From: Lachnoclostridium phytofermentans
Lineage (GTDB): Bacteria > Bacillota > Clostridia > Lachnospirales > Lachnospiraceae
DNA length: 64,000 bases
Assembly: GCF_000733755.1 (NCBI RefSeq)
Contig: NZ_JPOF01000006.1
Coordinates: forward strand, 372,001-436,000
Direction of reading: 5' to 3'
This document shows positions 41,299 to 50,212 of this stretch, piece after piece. The first letter of the stretch is position 1. The number at the start of each line of letters is the position of its first letter. A model generated the notes under the pieces. It saw only the letters and a program-made list of their open reading frames with translations. It ran no database searches and had not been told where the DNA came from. The translations under genes and the position numbers were made by a program.

Positions 41299-43026
41299 TT
41301 ACTTCCGATAAGCAGTCCTTAATGCTTTCCATAATACCTTAGGTTGTTTTTTATATGGTGTGACAGGGCAAATTTTCTTTTCTTTGTATTTCATTAACGT
41401 ATATACTGCAATACGAGCTGCACGAACAGAATACTCTTCCGTAAAAACCATATCCTCTGGAATCTCAACAAACTGACTTACCATAGCAAAATTGGTAGAG
41501 TTCTTTGGAACTACATAAGGTCTGTCCTTCATTTTTCTTGGTTGGAACTGTGCATCAATATATGGCATCATACAAGGTATCACATTAATAACATCCTTTA
41601 GAATACGTTTTTCTTCTGTTTCAAAATGTAGGTGATGCAGCAACTCAATCAAGATTTCTTCTCCAGTACATTCTCTCATAGGCTTCTTCACATAATCACC
41701 AATACGATCAGTATACAAGCCATAGCCCCAAAAGATCGTGGTATCCATCGGCTGACTTTTAAAATGAGGTTGCGCAGCAACTACGATACTCATTAACCAA
41801 CTAGAATCTTTCATTGTCATAAGAGCTCCGCTTCCAGGTATATTCCCGGAGAACTGTTCAATTTTTCTTAATAGTATATTTCCTTTTAGTGTTACAGTAA
41901 AGCTTTCCCAATTTGTATCATATGGGTGGTCAAAGAAAGGTTCTGGGTTACCAAGTCCAGGTTTTTTATTCGCTATACGAGACCACAGTTTTCCAGAAAG
42001 TGGTGCAGAAAAATCTACTTTTGGTGGTGTATGAAGTCCTCCCAAAGTCGCATTATCGGTCATGCAACCGTTTGTTAAAATACACAGATCTTTTGTTTTT
42101 AGTGAAATTTCTTCTTTTATTCCATCTCTACGGGTATGAATTTTAGTTGCTGTTATCTTTTCCCCATCTGCAAAATCGATATCTTCGACAACAGCATTGA
42201 TACTAAAATCAACTCCTCTCTTTTCAAGATAGGACTTTATTGGCAAAATTACAGACTCATATTGGTTATATCTTGTTCTTGTAACACCTTCCAGTGTTTC
42301 TATTCTTGAGAATTCAAATATCATTCGTTCCATATAACGCTTGAACTCTAACAAACTTGACCACTTCTGAAAGGCAAAAGTTGTTTGCCACATGTACCAG
42401 AAATTTGTAGTAAAGAAATGTTTACTTTCCTTAAACCATCCTTCAATCGTCATATCATCAAGTTTTGATTCTGGCATAAGCATTAGCTTTCCTAATAGAA
42501 GTCGATCTTTTCTATGAAACCCCATACTACGAACATCTAGAATTTTTCCATCTTTATTGATTAATCTTGCCATAGCATGGGTTGGATGCAAATGATCAAA
42601 ATTTAATATCTCCTCTGTTACACTTCTTCCTGGCATCTCAAGAGAAGGTATACTTTGAAACAGCTCCCAGAAGTTCTCGTAAGTTTCTTCATTTAGCATA
42701 CGTCCCCCACGACAAACAAAACCAGCGTGGTCATCTCCTGCTCCATCATTACTTCCTCCAAGTACAGGAAGAGCTTCTATGATATGAATACGTTCTCCAC
42801 TCATCCTACAATCTCTAATCAGATACGCTGCACCAGCTAAGGACCCTAGACCACCTCCTATAAAATAAACATCCCGGTCTGTATCTACCTTATCCTTTTG
42901 ATTAAAAAATTGCTTCATATGTTTTTTTCTTTTTTTATCAAAACATTTCTTTGTATAATAGGCTGTTGCTGTCGTAATCGTTATAAATGCTGCAATATCA
43001 AAACAAGAACATTTCTTTCTTCTCAT
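41299..43026 (-). CDS. Oleate hydratase (MCRA family) with hydrophobic N-terminal extension
   Basis: The 575-residue FAD enzyme adds water to the double bond of unsaturated fatty acids. Visible marks are the dinucleotide fold DVYFIGGGLGSLAGAAYLIRD, EALPVLGGSNDGAGD, and GGRMLNEETYENFWEL, all diagnostic of the family. The N-terminus is extended by about 50 residues, with a hydrophobic stretch (about 8-24) and a Lys/Arg cluster (KKCFDKKRKKHMK), suggesting membrane attachment not usual in the characterised enzymes. GGAGG lies 4 bases before the ATG. It is downstream of an MFS transporter on the same strand and may share its transcript. Confidence 0.9.
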   Translation of the reverse strand: MRRKKCSCFDIAAFITITTATAYYTKKCFDKKRKKHMKQFFNQKDKVDTDRDVYFIGGGLGSLAGAAYLIRDCRMSGERIHIIEALPVLGGSNDGAGDDHAGFVCRGGRMLNEETYENFWELFQSIPSLEMPGRSVTEEILNFDHLHPTHAMARLINKDGKILDVRSMGFHRKDRLLLGKLMLMPESKLDDMTIEGWFKESKHFFTTNFWYMWQTTFAFQKWSSLLEFKRYMERMIFEFSRIETLEGVTRTRYNQYESVILPIKSYLEKRGVDFSINAVVEDIDFADGEKITATKIHTRRDGIKEEISLKTKDLCILTNGCMTDNATLGGLHTPPKVDFSAPLSGKLWSRIANKKPGLGNPEPFFDHPYDTNWESFTVTLKGNILLRKIEQFSGNIPGSGALMTMKDSSWLMSIVVAAQPHFKSQPMDTTIFWGYGLYTDRIGDYVKKPMRECTGEEILIELLHHLHFETEEKRILKDVINVIPCMMPYIDAQFQPRKMKDRPYVVPKNSTNFAMVSQFVEIPEDMVFTEEYSVRAARIAVYTLMKYKEKKICPVTPYKKQPKVLWKALRTAYRK

Positions 43027-43145
43027 GTTGCCTCCTTAACCTTCTATAAAATAACTCTTATTGTCAAAGTATAAGCAAAACTTGCAACATTATTCGAATA
43101 GATTTAGTTTCTAAAAAGGTATTACATTATTACATTCTATTTTAA

Positions 43146-44378
43146 TTAATAATTATGATTGTATATTTCTTTTACCTTTTCTCTCCCTCGATACATAATG
43201 AAATAACATAACAGCATATTAATGAATGCGGTAATAACTATCGCCATTCGATAACTAACAATTTCTCCTAACCCGCCAATCATAACACTAAATAGCATTC
43301 CAGAAAGAGAGAATGTCGCTTGAAAAACTGCATTTAATTTTGCTCTCTTATCATCCGGTATGTAGTTTTGTACACTGCTCTCTCGCAAAGTAGCACTATT
43401 AATTCCAAGGAACCCACAGATAGAGCGATTCAATAACATAAATGGATATCCTATCCATAATAAAATCATATCCATAAAGCTATACAGTTGATAAACAAGA
43501 AAAGCAAATCGAAATCTTTTCTGCGCTTTTATCTCCACGTGATAATGAACTAAGCCTCCTAACGTTCTTCCAATGAATTCTGCTATCGTAAAAAAAGAAT
43601 AAAGTGTAACTCCAAGTGAAGGTGTTGTCCTAAAATATGCGATGATTAAGCTACTGTTACCTTGGCTAATTCCTTGTGTGATTGGCATATACGTATAGAT
43701 TCGTTGTAACCCTTTTTCCTTTTTAAGATAACGAACTCCTTCCAATAAATCAATCCAGTATTCTTTCAATGAAAAATGACCTGCATGAGAAACCTTTTCT
43801 TCCACTTTAATCTTTGCTTCCATAAGGGAAGCAACTAGTAATAAAACACCTTCAATCATGCAAACGAAGCCCATTCCAAAATTCGAGTATAAAATGCTTG
43901 CAACTGGGGTCATCACTACCATCACGGTAGGATAAATCATACTGGATACCGTATATCCCTTCTGAGCATACCCTTCCGGTATTAGGTTTGGATAGAAACT
44001 TGTATAAGCTAACTGATAAATTGTTCCTGTACATCCCGTTACCAAGGAAAATAACATATAGGTTACAAAATTGAATTTACTAAATAATAAAAACACACCA
44101 AATGCAAAATACAAGAAAGCATTCAATGCATCTATTCCAACAATAATCGGTTTCCTCTTAAAGTGATCTAAATAAGGTGAAATTAAGATTGGCAATAGAA
44201 TCCCTGGTATCATTGAAATCGCAGAGAATATTCCTGCTAATAACGTACTTTGGCTATTATCGAAAACAACAAAGGAAAAAGAAAAATTAACTGCCACGCC
44301 ACCCATAGCGCTAATAATAGTACCTAATGTAATTATTGTAAAATTTGGTGTCCATAGGGTAGATCTCCTAGTATTCAT
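43146..44378 (-). CDS. MFS transporter
   Basis: The 410-residue protein has twelve hydrophobic segments and the MFS loop-2 pattern PYLDHFKRKPIIVGID. The sequence resembles the MFS-3/enterobactin-exporter-like branch found in Firmicutes (TLWTPNFTIITLGTIISAMGG start). Its substrate is unknown. The ribosome site is weak (GTGAG). The oleate hydratase gene follows after 119 bases with no terminator, so export of fatty-acid-like compounds is possible but only inferred. Confidence 0.82.
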   Translation of the reverse strand: MNTRRSTLWTPNFTIITLGTIISAMGGVAVNFSFSFVVFDNSQSTLLAGIFSAISMIPGILLPILISPYLDHFKRKPIIVGIDALNAFLYFAFGVFLLFSKFNFVTYMLFSLVTGCTGTIYQLAYTSFYPNLIPEGYAQKGYTVSSMIYPTVMVVMTPVASILYSNFGMGFVCMIEGVLLLVASLMEAKIKVEEKVSHAGHFSLKEYWIDLLEGVRYLKKEKGLQRIYTYMPITQGISQGNSSLIIAYFRTTPSLGVTLYSFFTIAEFIGRTLGGLVHYHVEIKAQKRFRFAFLVYQLYSFMDMILLWIGYPFMLLNRSICGFLGINSATLRESSVQNYIPDDKRAKLNAVFQATFSLSGMLFSVMIGGLGEIVSYRMAIVITAFINMLLCYFIMYRGREKVKEIYNHNY

Positions 44379-44537
44379 ATAACACTCACTTTCTTATGTT
44401 TTCATATAATTTCTTATTCTTTTAACAACTGACTAATCTTTTTATCGAAAAAATGGATATCAGTTTTTGATGAAAACTAATTTATAATTGCAATTAAAAT
44501 CATTAGCTTAAGTATACTGAATATTTTACATAATAAA

Positions 44538-44580
44538 AAGACGGTATATTTGAGAAAATCTATACTCAAATATCCGCCTT
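44538..44580 (-). terminator. Terminator of the XRE-TPR regulator gene
   Basis: CGGTATATTTGAG pairs with CTCAAATATCCG with one mismatch, bounded by AAG/CTT and followed by TTTTTATT on the minus strand. Confidence 0.8.
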
Positions 44581-44601
44581 AATCACAAGATTTACAATTT
44601 A

Positions 44602-45771
44602 TCAGGAAAACTCCTTTAAAATCTTATAAATTTCCTTATACCTGCGTTTCTTTTCTAATACTTCAATATAATACGGAATATGAAACTTTGCATAGCCAAC
44701 TGGCATAACCTCTTTTAAGTAAGTAATACAATCAAATAGTATCTCTTCATATTCTTCCTCATTTAGATATCCTTTATGAGATAAACGATACTCCACTACC
44801 TCATACATCTTTTTAAAAGCAAGTAATGCTTCTTCTGATTCCTCTTTCACCTCATTCGCATCTTGAAATAAGCGATATCCGTCTTGCAGTGTTTTTGCCG
44901 CCAGCTCATGTTCTCCTAATTTTTCAAGACATATGGTATACTTTTGGTAGTACAAGATACTCTTCTGTTCACACTGATCTAGGTACTCTTTCGCTTGCTG
45001 TACCTGATTCCATTCTAACAAAGAAGACCCTATATTATAATTTATTTGACTAATAAATTCGTCTTCCTTCAATGCTTTTGCAATTTGAACTGCTACTTTG
45101 TAACTACGAAGCATAAGTTCATATTTATTTAACCCTGCATAACTATTACCTAGGAAATTCTGCGCATATAACATTCCAGTAACATAACCTTCTTTGGAAC
45201 AAAGCTCGTATCCTTTTAATAATAACTCTAACGCTTCTACGTATTGACCTTTCTGACAGCGAAGAATCCCTAACTGCGTCATGTAATATGCATTTGGATT
45301 AAGGCACAATAATTCCTGCGATTTATCAATTCCTTTCATACACTGCATACAAAGATAAACCTCATATTGCTTTTGTTTCATACATGGAATATATTGAGCT
45401 AATTCCTCTCCTTCTTGATTCGATTCCATCCCTAGAAATAGCAAAGCATCAAGTAAATACGGACTGTTTAAATACTCCCTCTTCTTCAGTTTCAATTCCT
45501 TTTGTAAGTGAGTCAGATCTCCAAAAGAATAAAACTCCTCATATAAGTTATCAATCAACTTACCAGCTTCTTTTAAAAACTCCTTCTCCATATGAAAGCT
45601 AATATGAAGCTTTTGAAACAGTAACTGAATTATATTTTCTCCTGCTTCTACTTGCCCTTGTTCAATCTTCGATAAATAAGAAACCGTACAGATTCCCTTA
45701 CATAGTCCTTCTTGTGAATAATTTAGTTTAAGGCGTTCCATTCGGATTTTCGCACCTATTACTGATTTCAA
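44602..45771 (-). CDS. XRE-type regulator with C-terminal TPR domain
   Basis: The 389-residue protein has an N-terminal XRE helix-turn-helix (about 4-60; IGAKIRMERLKLNYSQEGLCKGICTVSYLSKIEQG) and a long TPR region (about 150-385; PNAYYMTQLGILRCQKGQYVEALELLLKGYELCSK and following). This is the layout of RRNPP-type peptide-responsive regulators and of Rgg-like proteins. The start is TTG at 45771, with AAGGGG 6 bases upstream; no ATG is available before it. No small peptide gene is apparent next to it. The MFS-oleate hydratase pair downstream is a possible target. Confidence 0.78.
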   Translation of the reverse strand: MKSVIGAKIRMERLKLNYSQEGLCKGICTVSYLSKIEQGQVEAGENIIQLLFQKLHISFHMEKEFLKEAGKLIDNLYEEFYSFGDLTHLQKELKLKKREYLNSPYLLDALLFLGMESNQEGEELAQYIPCMKQKQYEVYLCMQCMKGIDKSQELLCLNPNAYYMTQLGILRCQKGQYVEALELLLKGYELCSKEGYVTGMLYAQNFLGNSYAGLNKYELMLRSYKVAVQIAKALKEDEFISQINYNIGSSLLEWNQVQQAKEYLDQCEQKSILYYQKYTICLEKLGEHELAAKTLQDGYRLFQDANEVKEESEEALLAFKKMYEVVEYRLSHKGYLNEEEYEEILFDCITYLKEVMPVGYAKFHIPYYIEVLEKKRRYKEIYKILKEFS

Positions 45772-45829
45772 TCAATCACCCCTTCTCTATAAGCTATCAT
45801 AAATAACTTTTTACTATATTTCAACAGAA

Positions 45830-45908
45830 AAAAAGACTGTTACAAAGTATGTAAGCCACCTCCTGCTAAATTCACAATGAGTGGTTTGATAAATGCAACA
45901 GCCTTTTA
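45830..45908 (-). terminator. Nested hairpin after the two-P-loop ATPase gene
   Basis: A 13-pair outer stem (GGCTGTTGCA with TGTAACAGTC, two G-U pairs) encloses an inner CCAC/GTGG stem and is followed by seven T residues on the minus strand. Confidence 0.65.
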
Positions 45909-45913
45909 TAACT

Positions 45914-47005
45914 TTAATCCAAATGATCTTCTATTTTCTCAATTAAATCTCCAATAATGACATCCACTATCTCATAGTCTGTCGCACGAACATAATATTG
46001 CTCTAACTCATCATGCAGCGCTTTTGCTTTGGACAAATAAGAGATTCCTTCCTCAATGGTTGCTTTATACCTCTTCTTAATGTCTTCTATGATTTCTGCA
46101 TTCGCTTCCTCAGTCTCTGGATTAATGCATTCTTCATACATATCGATAATAAAGTCCTGATCATCTTCTGGATAATACTCATGTGGTGCAGTACTATCAA
46201 AGATACATAAACTAAGTTCAGGAAATAGTAGCATATCTAAACTATTTGGGTCAAATCCACAGTGATATACTTCTGTTGCAATCCCTAACTCCTCAGCTTT
46301 TTTAAGAAGTTTTTTTAATAATGTGGATTTTCCTGAACCTGGTCGCCCCTTAATAAAATATCTGGTAGTTAACCCATCTGTTATATTTTCTACATAGTCC
46401 ATCGCCCCATATGGAGTGGAACCACCAAAAAATCGATGATAGATTCTACCCTTCTCCTTGAAGTCCACAGAAGAGAAAATTTGTTCTAATAGGTAATCTC
46501 CTATCTCTTCTGCCTTTTTAAAATCCATATTTTGAATATATATTTTCTCCCAATCATCATGTATCTCTAGAGCTTTATTAAATTTCGTATATGCATTGAT
46601 ATAACACTCTGAAATCTGTTCCTTTATATCTTTTATATTACGTGTCGCCCTTTTCAGAAGATGGGTATCCCAAGCAATTCCTAAATTTACATATTCCTCT
46701 ACAGCTCCAGGAATGACTGGCTCTATGACATGTGGGGCTGTTCCATCAACAATTCCAAAAGATAAGGAACGAATAATCATTCCATCAAGTGAATCCGGAT
46801 CAGAAGAACAATGGATATATTCAATCTCATATCCTTTGTCTAAATATTGCTTTCCTATACGTTTCATCAAAGTGGATTTTCCAGTACCAGGGCCACCTTT
46901 TAATATATAGACTTTTTTCAAATCAACTAGATTAGATTCAAAAAAGTTTTGAAAGCCTCTGGCAGTATTTCCACAGGCAAAATAGTGTTTTTGTTTTCCT
47001 GTCAT
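45914..47005 (-). CDS. Tandem P-loop ATPase, PRK06851-like, function unknown
   Basis: The protein has two copies of an ATPase half, with Walker A GGPGTGKST (about 37-45 from this start) and GRPGSGKST (about 220-228). Each is followed by an HCSSDPDSLDGM or HCGFDPNSLDML motif and a D(G/S)TAPH motif, showing an internal duplication. The family is known from spore-forming Firmicutes, without an assigned reaction. The frame runs to a TTG at 47044, but ATG 47005 has GAGG 6 bases upstream, giving 363 residues. No neighbour suggests a role. Confidence 0.78.
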   Translation of the reverse strand: MTGKQKHYFACGNTARGFQNFFESNLVDLKKVYILKGGPGTGKSTLMKRIGKQYLDKGYEIEYIHCSSDPDSLDGMIIRSLSFGIVDGTAPHVIEPVIPGAVEEYVNLGIAWDTHLLKRATRNIKDIKEQISECYINAYTKFNKALEIHDDWEKIYIQNMDFKKAEEIGDYLLEQIFSSVDFKEKGRIYHRFFGGSTPYGAMDYVENITDGLTTRYFIKGRPGSGKSTLLKKLLKKAEELGIATEVYHCGFDPNSLDMLLFPELSLCIFDSTAPHEYYPEDDQDFIIDMYEECINPETEEANAEIIEDIKKRYKATIEEGISYLSKAKALHDELEQYYVRATDYEIVDVIIGDLIEKIEDHLD

Positions 47006-47629
47006 AGTTAACCTCATTTCTACGATGCCTTTTGCGCATCCCAAGTTTGTGGATTTTGCATTGACACAAACTTACTGAGTGAAAGTGTTGTCATACACTT
47101 TTAACTTCATTTCTACAATTTTTTCTGCGCATCTCAAGAGTTTGAACCAATCAAACAAGTACAAATCTTGTGTTTGAACGTTTATTTTCCTTCAAACAAA
47201 CATCCTAAGTTTTATTCATAATATACTATGTAATCAATTTTGTATCGTGCACGGACGATGTTCAATCATCAAAATGTATCAAAATAGACTCCCCATCCGT
47301 TGACATTTGTAACTAAGAATTGACAGTGGATTCCATCTATTGTAACTAATCCTTTGTCAAACTTCACAATTCATATAATTCAGATATATTTTCATTAATT
47401 GTGTATTATATCAAATAATTACTATTGACTTACCTTCCTTTTTTTAGTATTATTATCCATGAATTGGTATATGTGGACTTTAGTTTTATTGTCGCTTATA
47501 AATAACATAAAATAGGTAAGAGTTTAACTATACATATTTAACTTCGCTTAACTTTCATAATATAGAAAAAGTACCGAAAGATGGTTTCTTCCTCTTTCGG
47601 TACTCCTCTTATTAGCATTCTTTATCTTT
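47006..47629. other. Long intergenic region with a duplicated 36-base segment
   Basis: About 620 bases without a gene. A segment at about 47011-47046, covering the ribosome site and pre-start region of the ATPase gene, recurs imperfectly at about 47105-47140. An AAGTTTGTG/CACAAACTT hairpin lies between them. The rest is A/T-rich, apart from the terminator at 47570-47604. Confidence 0.5.
47570..47604 (-). terminator. Terminator of the SEC-C protein gene
   Basis: AGTACCGAAAGA pairs with TCTTTCGGTACT and is followed by TTTTTC on the minus strand, 26 bases after the stop. Confidence 0.88.
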
Positions 47630-48784
47630 TTACACTCTTGCACAGCATTTCTTGTATTTTCTACCGCTCCCACAAGGACACGGATCATTAGGATATACCT
47701 TTGGCTCACTCTTTATAATCGGTATATTTTTCCCAACAATAGAGTTAGGGTAAGCATTTAATTTACCAACCGAAACCGGAGTATTACCCTTATAAACCCA
47801 CTTTATTGTATGATTTGATAGATCAGTCAATAAGCATAATAATTGATTTGCTTCCTCAATATCCTCAAAAATAACACCTGCATTATTTACCTCACTCATC
47901 ATATAGCTAGGCGTAGCATCTTGTACACAAAGACATCCCAAACCTTTCATTAACTTATCAAGTGTAGTACTATCCTTGATCTTTGTTTGGAAAAACGAAT
48001 AGACTGCTTTGTATTGATCACATTCCTCATCTACCTCATGGCTAGCATAATAAAGAAGTTCCGAAAAAGTCGGAATGTAATACTCCATACCCTCTGACTG
48101 ATTTAATATAGATTGATATGCTTCTTCCTCTATTAAAAAATCAGGTACTATATGGTCACCAATCTGATAAAATTCCTGAAAACGATCTAAGGAAGGTTCC
48201 AGTACCTTCGCCAGTACGATATCATTTATCTTCTTATTATCATTATATTTTTGGTAAAGCTCATGTATTAGCTTAACAGGAAATGTTCCATAAAGATTAC
48301 ACATCGCTTGAAGCATTAGATATATAGTTTCACGCTCAGTTACTTTAGCCATTCCCTCTTCCGTAAACTGAGTAAGCGCTAATTGTATTAACTCACTTGG
48401 AAATAACAAAGTTGGTGCTTCCTCACTTTTACTACCAGAAGCCGTCCAATAAATAAAACCACGATTTGTTAAATAGTATAAATTATCCGGAGGTAAGATC
48501 TTAGACTGGTGTAACTGTAATGCAATAATGATGGACTCGAACTGTTCCATAATCATGCCATCTAGCATGGTAGTAAACGCTTGAGTAATTTCACTTACCA
48601 AAACATCAATCATTTCTTGTTTCCGTAAGCTTTTTTTCATTGGATAACCATTGGTTACTGCAATTTGTACCAATTCATCGCGAGTACTATAGGAAAGACA
48701 CTCTGAAAGTGTAATTTCTTTTTTCTCATTTACCAGTTTCGTTAAGTTCTCCTTCATCTGGGGTATATTACTATTTGAACTCAT
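47630..48784 (-). CDS. SEC-C motif protein
   Basis: The protein ends in a SEC-C zinc-binding motif (NDPCPCGSGRKYKKCC), as in SecA tails. The preceding 360 residues are mostly helical, with an N-terminal SAP/Rho-N-like stretch (LVQIAVTNGYPMKKSLRKQEMIDVLV). The frame is open to 48859, but ATG 48784 has AGAGGAG 6 bases upstream, giving 384 residues. The motif suggests contact with the ribosome or SecB; the function is otherwise unknown. It lies downstream of cfa on the same strand. Confidence 0.8.
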   Translation of the reverse strand: MSSNSNIPQMKENLTKLVNEKKEITLSECLSYSTRDELVQIAVTNGYPMKKSLRKQEMIDVLVSEITQAFTTMLDGMIMEQFESIIIALQLHQSKILPPDNLYYLTNRGFIYWTASGSKSEEAPTLLFPSELIQLALTQFTEEGMAKVTERETIYLMLQAMCNLYGTFPVKLIHELYQKYNDNKKINDIVLAKVLEPSLDRFQEFYQIGDHIVPDFLIEEEAYQSILNQSEGMEYYIPTFSELLYYASHEVDEECDQYKAVYSFFQTKIKDSTTLDKLMKGLGCLCVQDATPSYMMSEVNNAGVIFEDIEEANQLLCLLTDLSNHTIKWVYKGNTPVSVGKLNAYPNSIVGKNIPIIKSEPKVYPNDPCPCGSGRKYKKCCARV

Positions 48785-48862
48785 TGTTGCTCCTCTCATC
48801 CTTAGGCAAAGCCTTTTCCTAACGTTAAAAACAATAGCATAAGTTAGCTCTATAGTCAATCC

Positions 48863-50020
48863 TTACACTGTTCTAAGCATTGGAATGTCATTATTGATTC
48901 CTTTCGACATTAGGACTTGGTGCAGATCAATAATTCCATTATAAAAGGTGGAAGCACAAGAGGAGAGATACAATTCCCACATTCTTGAAAACTCTTTCCC
49001 CATTTTCTCTTCAATCTCTGGAAGGTGATTATGGAAATTCTGTCTCCAGCATAGTAACGTTTTATTATAATGCCTTCTTAAACTTTCCACATCCAATGTG
49101 TAAAAATTATAGTTAGGAAGAAGTTGAATCACTTCTCTAAGACTTGGGATGACTCCACCTGGAAAAATGTATTTTCTTATCCATGCATCACCAGGGTTTT
49201 CTCTAAGTCCACTAATATAGTGGAGTAGAAATAAGCCACCAGTATTTAAAACACTATCCACGTTTTTTAAAAACAAGTCATATTGATCCCTACCCACATG
49301 TTCTAACATACCAACACTAACGATGCGATCAAACTTTATATCAGAATTAATTAGATCCCTATAATCCATAAGTTTTACAGTAACGGAATCGATTAACCCT
49401 TCTTCCTTGATACGTTCTTGACATTTTAAATACTGCTCTTTACTCAACGTAATACCCGTTGATTTCACTCCATAGTTCTTTGCTGCGGTTAAAATTAAAA
49501 ATCCCCAGCCACAACCAATATCAAGTAAAGACATTCCTTCTTTTAAATGAAGTTTTTGTAAGATGTGATCAACTTTATGAACTTGAGCTTCGTATAGTGA
49601 ATCCGTTTCTTCTTTAAAATATGCACAGGAATAACTTAGTGTCTCATCCAGCCATAAGCTGTAAAAATCATTTCCAAGGTCGTAATGAGACTGCACTTCC
49701 AGTGCCTGATGTTTTTTACTGCTTGAGGTATGGAATAGTTTTTTCAGAGCACTATAATCCCTATTGAATTTTCCCATCTGTCCCATAAATAAACTAAGAA
49801 CCTCATATAAATCCTTATCTACCTCAATTTCTCCGCGCATATAAGCCTCACCGAGAGCGAGGGTGGTACTTGTCAGTAACTCCTTTTTACTGAGCATCTT
49901 TTTAATATATACTGTAAATTTTGGCTCTTCCATTCCTATCTTTTGTTCTTCCCCTTCGATATTAAGTATAAATGGCACCGGTATGATATTTTCTAAGTAA
50001 GTTATCATAAAATTAGTCAT
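48863..50020 (-). CDS. cfa: Cyclopropane-fatty-acyl-phospholipid synthase
   Basis: The 385-residue enzyme transfers a methylene from S-adenosylmethionine to unsaturated phospholipid acyl chains. Motifs are QSHYDLGNDFYSLWLDETLSYSCAYF, the SAM site LLDIGCGWGFL, GITLSKEQY and the YIFPGGVIPSL segment near the active site. The bicarbonate/lipid N-terminal domain is shorter than in E. coli Cfa but present. AAGGAG is 10 bases before the ATG. It is probably constitutive or stress-induced; no operator was seen. Confidence 0.92.
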   Translation of the reverse strand: MTNFMITYLENIIPVPFILNIEGEEQKIGMEEPKFTVYIKKMLSKKELLTSTTLALGEAYMRGEIEVDKDLYEVLSLFMGQMGKFNRDYSALKKLFHTSSSKKHQALEVQSHYDLGNDFYSLWLDETLSYSCAYFKEETDSLYEAQVHKVDHILQKLHLKEGMSLLDIGCGWGFLILTAAKNYGVKSTGITLSKEQYLKCQERIKEEGLIDSVTVKLMDYRDLINSDIKFDRIVSVGMLEHVGRDQYDLFLKNVDSVLNTGGLFLLHYISGLRENPGDAWIRKYIFPGGVIPSLREVIQLLPNYNFYTLDVESLRRHYNKTLLCWRQNFHNHLPEIEEKMGKEFSRMWELYLSSCASTFYNGIIDLHQVLMSKGINNDIPMLRTV

Positions 50021-50076
50021 ATTATTTTTACTCCTTCAACACTTTATAAATACAGTAAAGGTTCTTCTGCATAATA

Positions 50077-50121
50077 ACAAGAAAATGCACGTTTCGAGGG
50101 CTTTTCCTTATCATAAGCAGA
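50077..50121 (-). repeat. Dispersed 45-base palindromic element, copy 3
   Basis: The most diverged copy, 34 of 45 positions identical to copy 1. It lies after the hairpin at 50128-50151 in the direction of the sugar permease gene. Confidence 0.75.
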
Positions 50122-50127
50122 AAAACA

Positions 50128-50151
50128 AAGAGTCTAGTATATTAGACTCTT
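50128..50151 (-). terminator. Terminator of the monosaccharide importer operon
   Basis: AAGAGTCTA pairs with TAGACTCTT and is followed by TGTTTTTC on the minus strand, about 60 bases after the permease stop. Confidence 0.8.
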
Positions 50152-50212
50152 CGTTCAAATCTTTACCATATTTTTTTGTTTCATACCAGGTTAAGGATAA
50201 CTTTTAAATGAG

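Noticed and set aside
47006-47044. N-terminal extension of the two-P-loop ATPase from a TTG
   Set aside because: It has no ribosome site, whereas ATG 47005 has GAGG 6 bases upstream.
48785-48859. N-terminal extension of the SEC-C protein
   Set aside because: ATG 48784 has AGAGGAG at proper spacing; the extension has none and does not resemble the family.
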